The notes beneath the pieces are model-generated. The model was not told the origin of the DNA and ran no database searches. It saw only the letters and a program-made list of their open reading frames with translations. A stretch of 9,226 nucleotides of DNA from JACDBD01 sp050743385. Lineage in GTDB: Bacteria; Actinomycetota; Acidimicrobiia; IMCC26256; JACDBD01. The DNA lies in contig JBOGFJ010000231.1 of NCBI GenBank assembly GCA_050743385.1, forward strand, positions 1 to 9,226, given 5' to 3'. Both the position numbers and the translations under genes were made by a program. Of the stretch, positions 4,396 to 9,226 are shown piece after piece. The stretch's first letter is position 1; each line of letters starts with the position of its first letter.

Positions 4396-5522
4396 CCCGC
4401 CCCCGGGGCCGGCGTACCCGCGTGCTGCTGCTCTTCGGCGGCCGCTCGGCCGAGCACGACGTGTCGCGCGTGAGCGCGGCGGCGGTGGCCCGTGCACTCG
4501 ACCCGGCGAAGTACGAGATCCTGCCGGTCGGCATCACACCCGACGGACGGTGGCTCCTCGGAGGTGACGCCCGGAAGGCGCTCGATGCCGGTCGTGACGC
4601 GCTCCCCGACGCGTTCGTCGTGGAGGGCGTTCCCGTCACCGAGATGCCCGACCCGAGCAGCCGCGAGCTCGTCCCGCTCGAGCCCGCGGGCGACGCGCTC
4701 GCCGACGCCGCGTTCGACGTCGTGCTCCCGCTCCTGCACGGACCGTACGGGGAGGACGGGACGGTGCAGGGGCTGTTCGAGCTGGCCGGCGTGCCGTACG
4801 TGGGCGCGGGGGTGGTCGGGTCGGCGGTCGGGATGGACAAGGTCATGATGAAGCGCGCCTTCGCGGCCGCCGGTCTGCCGGTTGCGGAATGGCGCCTGTT
4901 GCGAGATGGGCACGACCCGAGCGCGTTCTGCGAACGGGTGGAGGTCGAGCTCGGTTACCCGTGCTTCGCGAAGCCGGCGAACATGGGCTCGTCGGTGGGG
5001 GTGTCGAAAGCGCGCGACCGGCGCGAGCTCGAGGTCGCCATCGAGCTCGCCCATCGTTTCGACGAGTGGGCGATCGTCGAGGAGGCGATCGCCGGGCGCG
5101 AGATCGAGGTTGGCATTCTCGGCGACGATCCGCCCGCGGCGTCGGTCCCGGCGGAGATCGTTCCCGGCGACGAGTTCTACTCGTACGCCGACAAGTACGA
5201 GAGCGACGCAGCCGACCTGCGGGTCCCGGCCCCGCTGACCGAGGAGCAGCGCGAACGTGTGCGGGCGTTGGCGATCGAGGCGTTCGAGGCCTGCCGGTGC
5301 GAGGCCATGGCCCGCGTCGACTTCTTCTTCGAGGAGGAAGGTCGCGGGTTCCTCGTCAACGAGGTGAACACGATCCCCGGCTTCACCTCGATCTCGCAGT
5401 ACCCCAGGATGTGGCAGGAATCGGGCGTGCCCTACGCGGAGCTCCTCGACCGGCTCATCGACCTCGCGTTCGAGCGTCACGAGCGCCGGGCCCGGCGGGC
5501 GGGACGCCAGCGGGACGAGTAG
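4392..5522 (+). CDS. ddl: D-alanine--D-alanine ligase
   Basis: An ATP-grasp enzyme of 376 residues that joins two D-Ala molecules for peptidoglycan precursor synthesis in the cytoplasm. The N-terminal motif LLFGGRSAEHDVS has Glu21 at the usual substrate-binding position. It is followed by LPLLHGPYGEDGTVQG (113-127), YVGAGVVGSAVGMDK (136-150), and FAKPANMGSSVGV (192-204), the Gly/Ser-rich ATP and substrate loop. Next come EEAIAGREIEVGIL (230-243), EFYSYADKY (261-269, omega loop), and ARVDFF...VNEVNTIPGFT (307-332) with the metal-binding Asp, Glu and Asn. The Lys-Tyr in the omega loop is the pair seen in D-Ala-D-Ala ligases, where D-lactate-using relatives differ. GTG 4392 is chosen for the four-base overlap with the previous gene and GAGGT (4381-4385) six bases upstream; the open frame further upstream overlaps that gene and is Arg/Pro-rich. 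The Arg-rich tail is slightly long for the family. Confidence 0.96.
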   Translation: MTRPRGRRTRVLLLFGGRSAEHDVSRVSAAAVARALDPAKYEILPVGITPDGRWLLGGDARKALDAGRDALPDAFVVEGVPVTEMPDPSSRELVPLEPAGDALADAAFDVVLPLLHGPYGEDGTVQGLFELAGVPYVGAGVVGSAVGMDKVMMKRAFAAAGLPVAEWRLLRDGHDPSAFCERVEVELGYPCFAKPANMGSSVGVSKARDRRELEVAIELAHRFDEWAIVEEAIAGREIEVGILGDDPPAASVPAEIVPGDEFYSYADKYESDAADLRVPAPLTEEQRERVRALAIEAFEACRCEAMARVDFFFEEEGRGFLVNEVNTIPGFTSISQYPRMWQESGVPYAELLDRLIDLAFERHERRARRAGRQRDE

Positions 5523-5538
5523 CCGGTGGCGGAGGTTT

Positions 5539-5775
5539 CTACAGGTTGACGACGGGGCAGGTGAAGGTGCGGGTGATGCCCTCCACCGCCTGGATCTGCG
5601 ACACGACCATCTTCCCGAGGTCGTCGAGGCTCGGCGCCTCGGTCTTGACGATCACGTCGTACGGCCCCGTGACGTCGTCGGCCGCCAGCACGCCCTGGAT
5701 CTTGCGAGCATGCTCGGCGACGGCAACGGCCTTGCCGACCTCCGTCTGGATGAGCACATACGCGGTGATGGCCAT
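5539..5775 (-). CDS. Stand-alone Lrp/AsnC ligand-binding (RAM) domain protein
   Basis: The protein has 78 residues and is one complete RAM domain without the DNA-binding helix-turn-helix of full Lrp/AsnC regulators. Visible family features are AYVLIQTEVGK at the start, VTGPYDVIVKTEAPSLDDLG in the middle (the GxYD turn and following strand), and IQAVEGITRTFTC near the end. Family knowledge: such proteins form oligomers through the RAM fold, often bind amino acids, and may modulate full-length Lrp partners. No partner is visible here. The start at ATG 5775 is well supported by AAGGGGG (5787-5781), five bases upstream. It diverges from the phosphoribosyltransferase gene with a 42-base gap and converges on ddl with 16 bases between the stops, too short for a standard terminator. 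Confidence 0.9.
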   Translation of the reverse strand: MAITAYVLIQTEVGKAVAVAEHARKIQGVLAADDVTGPYDVIVKTEAPSLDDLGKMVVSQIQAVEGITRTFTCPVVNL

Positions 5776-5805
5776 GCGGACCCCCTTCGCGGCGTGTGGC
5801 GGGGC

Positions 5806-5811
5806 ATCGTA
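5806..5811 (-). promoter_or_regulatory. -10-like element for the RAM-domain gene
   Basis: TACGAT on the minus strand (5811-5806) is a TAnnnT match 30 bases ahead of the ATG at 5775. It would give a short leader that includes the AAGGGGG ribosome site. On the plus strand nearly the same bases read CATCGT (5805-5810), seven bases before the ATG of the phosphoribosyltransferase, so the two genes may share a symmetric promoter core. No -35 is evident. Confidence 0.3.
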
Positions 5812-5817
5812 GTGGCG

Positions 5818-6480
5818 ATGCCCCAGATCGTCTTCGCCGATCGCCGGGAAGCCGGTGCCCGGCTCGGCGCACTGCTCGGCGAGCGCGGCCTCGGTGGCTC
5901 CGCGACCTTCGTCGCCGGGATCCCGCGGGGTGGCGTCGTCGTGGCCGCCGAAGTCGCCCGCGAGCTCGGGTCGCCCCTCCGGGCGATGGTGGCGCGCAAG
6001 CTGGGTGCGCCCGGGCAACCCGAGCTGGCCATCGGCGCGCTCGGGCCCGACGGTTCCGTGCTCCTCGACGACACCCTCGTCGCCCGCCTGGGCGTGAGTG
6101 AGGAGTGGCTCGGGCGTGCGGTCGCGGCCGAGCGCGCCGAGCTCGCGTCGCGCACCCGGCAGTTCCCCGGCGTGGCAACCGCAGCGGAGGTCGCGGGGCA
6201 CGTGGTGATCGTCGTCGACGACGGGGTGGCGACCGGCGCCACCGCGGCCGCCGTCGGCACGTGGCTCGAGCACGCCGGCGCGGCCCGGCGCGTGCTGGCC
6301 CTGCCGGTGGGGCCGCCGTCGACGCTTGCCCGCCTCGCCCGCGCCTACGACGAGGTGATCACCCTCGCACAGCCCTCGCAGTTCATCGCGGTCGGACAGT
6401 GGTACCGCGACTTCGACCAGACCACCGACGCCGAGGTGATCGAGCTGCTGTCGGGCGCCGGCGGCGGCCCGGCCGGATAG
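5818..6480 (+). CDS. Phosphoribosyltransferase family protein (COG1926 type)
   Basis: The protein has 220 residues. The PRPP-binding motif of type I phosphoribosyltransferases is exact at 129-142: four hydrophobic residues then DDGVATGAT. The COG1926 subfamily is indicated by GIPRGGVVVAAEVA (34-47), ARKLGAPGQPELAIGAL (59-75) and the ending QWYRDFDQTTDAEVIELL (194-211). Some relatives are fused to hydrolase domains; this one stands alone. The substrate base is unknown. ATG 5818 is used; GTG 5812, two codons upstream, is possible, and neither has a ribosome site at normal distance, so a leaderless mRNA is likely. The frame is open further upstream, but that stretch overlaps the divergent RAM gene and reads as shadow. 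The TAG at 6478-6480 abuts the stop of the opposing amidohydrolase gene with no base between. Confidence 0.9.
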   Translation: MPQIVFADRREAGARLGALLGERGLGGSATFVAGIPRGGVVVAAEVARELGSPLRAMVARKLGAPGQPELAIGALGPDGSVLLDDTLVARLGVSEEWLGRAVAAERAELASRTRQFPGVATAAEVAGHVVIVVDDGVATGATAAAVGTWLEHAGAARRVLALPVGPPSTLARLARAYDEVITLAQPSQFIAVGQWYRDFDQTTDAEVIELLSGAGGGPAG

Positions 6481-7641
6481 TCAGCCCGCGAGCCCCGCTC
6501 CCATCAGGTCGACGAAGTTGTCGCAGTAGAAGCGCCGGCGGGCATCGTCGGGCAGCCCCGTCAGCGAGCGCTCGAACCGCCCGAGCGGGTTCCGTCCACC
6601 TTCGACGTGCGGGTAGTCGGACGAGAACATGCAGATCTCGTCGCCCGACTGCTCGATGATCCATCCCGCGTCCTCGTGGGGGTACGGCGTGACCCGTACC
6701 TGGCGCCGGATGTACTCGCTCGGGCGCAGCTCCAGCTTCTGGAGGCGCTCCTCGTTCCTCCGGAAGGCGTCGGCGGCGGAGTCGAGGGTGCGCATGAGGC
6801 CGGGCAGCCACGACCCGCCCTGCTCGATGACCCCGACCTTGAGCCGCGGGAACCGGTCGAGAACACCGTCGATGATCATCGTGCCCAGCGTCTGCATGAC
6901 GGGGTACTGGATGGCGATGTAGTCGACGGAACGGAAGTTGTCGTCGCCACCGTGGAAGTCGGGGACGGGTGGAAGACCGTTCTCGAAGTACATCGGGTCG
7001 ACGAGCCTGCCGCCGCCCCCGACGTGGAACACGACCGGGATGCGCGCTTCCTCGGCCTGCGCCCACAGCGGGTCGAGGCCGACATGGCTCGGCGAGTGCC
7101 TACGGGGACAGGCCGATGCGACGAGAAGCGCACGGCAACCCAGCTCGAGCGTCTCTTTCGCGAACTCGGCCGTGCGCGCGAAGTCGGCGAGCGGCACGTA
7201 CCCGACCGGGAGAAGCCGAGCGTCGACCGAGCAGAACTCGACGAGCGCCCGGTTGTGTGCGCGGGCGAGGCCGTAGGCGAGGTCGCGGTCGTCTCCGTGC
7301 TCGGCGCGTTGGAGTGTCTTGTTCGTGAACGTGTTGAAGACCAGTTGACTGGCGAAGCCGAGGAGGTCGAGCGCCGCCGGTCGGTCCTCGGCGATGAACG
7401 AGCCGGTCGCTTCCCAGTTCTTGCGCAGCCAGATCTCCTCGGCGTCACGGGCGCGAAACTCGGGATCGCGGTGCTTCTGGCGAAAGTGCTCGACGACCCG
7501 GCTCACCTCGTCGTCGACCGGAAGGCGGGTGCCGGTCACGAGCGCCTCGACCCGCTCGCGCACGTCGGGATCGGCGTGGGCCGCGAACAGGTCGGGCGGT
7601 TCCATGATGTGTGCGTCGGCGTCGTGGATCACCGAGGTCAC
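6481..7641 (-). CDS. Amidohydrolase family (amidohydrolase-2, COG2159) metal-dependent enzyme
   Basis: The protein has 386 residues. The N-terminal metal motif is DADAHIMEP (Asp9-x-His11), the D-x-H variant common in actinobacterial members. His206 in PVVFHVGGGG and Asp342 in MFSSDYPHVEGG are the expected later metal or catalytic residues, and VIEQGGSWLPGL (271-282) is also typical. Family knowledge: the group includes hydrolases and non-oxidative decarboxylases of aromatic acids (ACMSD-like, LigW-like), so the reaction cannot be fixed. GTG 7641 is preferred over the ATG at 7680. The product then starts just before the D-x-H strand, and TAGCAT lies eight bases ahead as for a leaderless mRNA, whereas the longer start would sit inside an inverted repeat. 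It lies on the same strand as, and 77 bases downstream of, hpd, but is probably transcribed separately because of that repeat. Confidence 0.88.
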   Translation of the reverse strand: MTSVIHDADAHIMEPPDLFAAHADPDVRERVEALVTGTRLPVDDEVSRVVEHFRQKHRDPEFRARDAEEIWLRKNWEATGSFIAEDRPAALDLLGFASQLVFNTFTNKTLQRAEHGDDRDLAYGLARAHNRALVEFCSVDARLLPVGYVPLADFARTAEFAKETLELGCRALLVASACPRRHSPSHVGLDPLWAQAEEARIPVVFHVGGGGRLVDPMYFENGLPPVPDFHGGDDNFRSVDYIAIQYPVMQTLGTMIIDGVLDRFPRLKVGVIEQGGSWLPGLMRTLDSAADAFRRNEERLQKLELRPSEYIRRQVRVTPYPHEDAGWIIEQSGDEICMFSSDYPHVEGGRNPLGRFERSLTGLPDDARRRFYCDNFVDLMGAGLAG

Positions 7642-7649
7642 GGTCGGAG

Positions 7650-7655
7650 ATGCTA
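7650..7655 (-). promoter_or_regulatory. -10-like element ahead of the amidohydrolase start
   Basis: TAGCAT on the minus strand (7655-7650) fits TAnnnT and stands eight bases before GTG 7641. No ribosome site is seen between them, which suggests a leaderless transcript. The region where a -35 would lie falls within the left arm of the 7666-7714 inverted repeat. Confidence 0.38.
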
Positions 7656-7665
7656 CCGACCGCCC

Positions 7666-7714
7666 CGACTCGAGGCCCACGAGTCCGGAATCCGGACGCT
7701 ACGGCCTCGAGTCG
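7666..7714. repeat. Nested inverted repeat between hpd and the amidohydrolase gene
   Basis: The outer arms 7666-7677 and 7703-7714 are perfectly complementary over 12 bases (core GACTCGAGGCC). Inside, GTCCGG (7683-7688) and CCGGAC (7692-7697) form a second stem around AAT, separated from the outer stem by a symmetric 5 x 5 internal loop. It begins four bases after the hpd stop codon, as read on the minus strand, and ends ten bases short of the amidohydrolase -10-like element. It may end the hpd transcript, although no T-run follows, and/or act as an operator over the next promoter. Confidence 0.5.
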
Positions 7715-7718
7715 CGGC

Positions 7719-8840
7719 TCAGAGGTTGCCGCGGCGCTCCTGCTCGCGCTCGATGGCCTCGAAGAGCGCCTTGAAGTTGCCTTCGCCGAAGCCGCCCGCA
7801 CCGGCACGCTGGATGATCTCGAGGAAGAGCGTGGGGCGGTCGGTGATGTTCTCGGTGAAGATCTGGAGCAGGTGACCGGAGACGTCGCGGTCGACGAGGA
7901 TCCCGAGCTCGGCCAACGCGGCCCAGGGGAGATCGACGCCGGCCAGGCGCTCGCGCGCCTCGTCGTAGTAGGCGGGCGGCACGTCGAGGAACCGCAGCCC
8001 GCGGTCGCGAAGCGCGGTGACGGTAGCGACGATGTCGGCGGTGTGGATGGCGACGTGCTGGACGCCCGGCGCGCGGTAGTAGTCGAGGTACTCCTGGATC
8101 TGGCTCGTGCGCAGGCCGGGCGCAGGCTCGTTGATCGGGAGGACGACGGCGCCGTGGTTCCACACGACCGTCGAACGCAGCGCCGAGTAGCCGGTGGCGA
8201 TCTGGTCTTCGTCGAAGTGCGTGAGCTCGTCGAGGCCGAAGACGGTGCGGTACCAGTCGACCCACGGCTCCAGCCGGCCCTCCTCGACGTTGGCGACGAC
8301 ATGGTCGACGTGCTCGAGGCCGACGACGGGGCCGGACGGGCGCGGGAGCGTGGCCACCTCGTAACCGGGGGCGAACGCGCCGCGGTAGTGCTGGCGCTCG
8401 ACGAAGGTGTGCACCGTGTCGCCGTAGGCGGAGATGGACGCGCGGACCACGGCACCGAACTCGTCCTCCTCGAGCCACGGAGCCCGCACGGGCGTCGAAC
8501 CCCGTGCGCAAGCGGCCTGGAACGCAGCGGTGGCGTCGCGCACGGTGAAGGCGACGTCGCGGACGCCGTCCCCGTGGGTGCGAACGTGCTCGGCAATGGG
8601 TGACTCCGGTTGCAACGCGCCGGTCACGACCACGCGGATGCGCCCTTGCTCGAGAGCGTACGAGGCGCGGTCGGGGCGACCGGTCTCGGGCCCGGCGTGC
8701 GCGACCACGTCGAAGCCGAGCATCGACGAGAAGAACGCCGCCGCCTGACGCGCGTTGCCGACCCAGAGCTCGAGATGGTCGATGCCACCGAGCACCGGCG
8801 GCGCGAGCGTACCGTGCTTCGGGGTCTCGAGCGTCGTCAC
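7719..8840 (-). CDS. hpd: 4-hydroxyphenylpyruvate dioxygenase
   Basis: The protein has 373 residues, within the usual bacterial length. It converts 4-hydroxyphenylpyruvate to homogentisate using Fe(II) and O2 in tyrosine breakdown. Two vicinal-oxygen-chelate domains are visible: the first begins GIDHLELWVGNA (19-30), the second LEHVDHVVANV (175-185). The iron ligands fit His180, His262 (GVQHVAIHT) and Glu341 (LFLEIIQR). HLLQIFTENI (323-332) and the terminal FGEGNFKALFEAIEREQERR (351-370) are HPPD signatures, the latter being the active-site-closing helix, and favour HPPD over hydroxymandelate synthase. GTG 8840 forms a GTGA overlap with the upstream gene and has GGAAG (8852-8848) seven bases ahead; the open frame further upstream is Arg-rich shadow. 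No homogentisate 1,2-dioxygenase gene is in the window. Confidence 0.96.
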   Translation of the reverse strand: MTTLETPKHGTLAPPVLGGIDHLELWVGNARQAAAFFSSMLGFDVVAHAGPETGRPDRASYALEQGRIRVVVTGALQPESPIAEHVRTHGDGVRDVAFTVRDATAAFQAACARGSTPVRAPWLEEDEFGAVVRASISAYGDTVHTFVERQHYRGAFAPGYEVATLPRPSGPVVGLEHVDHVVANVEEGRLEPWVDWYRTVFGLDELTHFDEDQIATGYSALRSTVVWNHGAVVLPINEPAPGLRTSQIQEYLDYYRAPGVQHVAIHTADIVATVTALRDRGLRFLDVPPAYYDEARERLAGVDLPWAALAELGILVDRDVSGHLLQIFTENITDRPTLFLEIIQRAGAGGFGEGNFKALFEAIEREQERRGNL

Positions 8841-9226
8841 GCCTGCGCTTCCGGTTCGCGCTCGTCGGCGAGGCCCCGCCAGAAGACGTGTACGCCGTCG
8901 AGCATCTCCGACGCGCCGCGCAGGAAGCGCTCCTCGTCGAAGCCCTCGGTTTCGAACGCCTCGCGCAGCTCGTCCTCGGTGTGCGCGGCGTGCTGGTCCT
9001 CGAGCTGGTCGTGGAACGTCCAGAAGCCGAGCGGCAGCTCGGGGCACTCCCGCGCCTTGAACGTGCGCAAGCCCGCGATCAGCTCCTTCCAGAAGCCGGC
9101 CGCGGCCCAGTGCTCGACCGCGAACGACGCCCCCTCGGCCGTCGACGCGTCGTCCGACCCGTACAGCCGCATGAGCTCGTCGCAGAAGAACAGCGTGCTG
9201 GGGGTGCCGTGGCGTCGCTTCCCGAG
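8837..9226 (-). CDS. Haem-oxygenase-like iron-containing redox enzyme (C-terminal part)
   Basis: The C-terminal 129 residues are visible; the gene runs off the right edge. The frame stays open from 9226 with no need for the internal ATG at 9172. Helical segments with metal-ligand spacing are seen: FAVEHWAAAGFWKEL (35-49, Glu38 and His39), then TFHDQLEDQHAAHTEDEL (70-87) with His72, Glu76 or Asp77, His79 and His82. The H-x3/4-(E/D)-x1/2-H pattern and the overall helices suit the haem-oxygenase-like di-iron oxidase group (iron-containing redox enzyme family, relatives of TenA/PqqC-fold proteins). The reaction cannot be told from this part. Its TGA (8839-8837) overlaps the hpd GTG by four bases, so the two are made together, which points to a linked step on tyrosine-derived or other aromatic substrates. 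A TenA-like protein is the main alternative. Confidence 0.7.
   Translation of the reverse strand, partial: LGKRRHGTPSTLFFCDELMRLYGSDDASTAEGASFAVEHWAAAGFWKELIAGLRTFKARECPELPLGFWTFHDQLEDQHAAHTEDELREAFETEGFDEERFLRGASEMLDGVHVFWRGLADEREPEAQA

Noticed and set aside
3505..4497. 330-codon open frame on the minus strand across PAC2, the intergenic region and the 4021 gene
   Set aside because: It is antisense to two well-supported genes and has Arg/His/Pro-rich, low-complexity sequence with no family motif. In GC-rich DNA such frames stay open because stop codons are rare.
4392..5522. D-Ala-D-Lac ligase (vancomycin-resistance type) instead of Ddl
   Set aside because: The omega loop keeps the Lys-Tyr pair typical of D-Ala-D-Ala ligases, and there is no vanH or vanX neighbour.
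7642..7680. ATG at 7680 as the start of the amidohydrolase
   Set aside because: It lies within the outer span of the inverted repeat and upstream of the TAGCAT element, and adds 13 residues ahead of the conserved DADAH motif with no ribosome site.
6607..7875. 422-codon open frame on the plus strand opposite the amidohydrolase gene and the end of hpd
   Set aside because: It is a shadow of the real minus-strand genes. It runs across the intergenic inverted repeat and shows no recognisable domain.
1..9226. Defence island, prophage, transposon or CRISPR array
   Set aside because: No transposase, integrase, nuclease, helicase or reverse transcriptase motifs, no regularly spaced repeats, and no base-composition break were seen by eye.

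Overview
The window is about 70% G+C with strong third-position GC bias. It uses many GTG starts, four-base stop/start overlaps and TAnnnT elements 7-9 bases ahead of starts (a leaderless style). Two F420-type luciferase-like oxidoreductases and a PAC2-family protein add to a picture of a high-GC actinomycete, perhaps of the Acidimicrobiia type. That placement is inference; there is no rRNA or other phylogenetic marker here. I see no insertion sequence, phage gene, tRNA, rRNA or CRISPR array.

Layout. Bases 1-176 (+) are the 3' end of a membrane protein of DUF6159 type. A 190-base gap follows that may hold a decayed methyltransferase start. At 367-1056 (+) is a TrpF-like TIM barrel lacking the usual catalytic Cys and substrate-binding Arg. 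It converges with a two-gene minus-strand operon (2909 to 1075) of tandem LLM-class flavin/F420 oxidoreductases. That operon and the PAC2 gene (2936-3760, +) diverge from a 26-base gap carrying two overlapping -10-like elements. Next comes a 260-base non-coding stretch (3761-4020) packed with hairpins and an 11-base direct repeat. An operon of a small four-helix membrane protein and D-Ala-D-Ala ligase (4021-5522, +) follows, and it converges on a stand-alone Lrp/AsnC ligand-binding (RAM) protein (5775-5539, -). A COG1926-type phosphoribosyltransferase (5818-6480, +) diverges from the RAM gene and ends exactly where the amidohydrolase (7641-6481, -) ends. Upstream of the amidohydrolase, on the same strand, lies a translationally coupled pair: 4-hydroxyphenylpyruvate dioxygenase (8840-7719) preceded by the C-terminal part of a haem-oxygenase-like iron enzyme (8837 to beyond 9226).

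How the genes fit together. Most of the window is housekeeping or scattered metabolism in a compact genome. All three convergent gene pairs are separated by 0-18 bases. Ddl makes the D-Ala-D-Ala dipeptide of peptidoglycan. The right end looks like aromatic or tyrosine metabolism: HPPD with a coupled putative di-iron oxidase, then an amidohydrolase-2 enzyme. A nested 49-base inverted repeat separates that enzyme from hpd, so it is probably a separate transcription unit.

I find no clear multi-gene novel defence or biosynthetic system. The points most worth following are the structured non-coding region at 3786-3964, the TrpF-like protein without its catalytic residues, and the HPPD / iron-oxidase pair.
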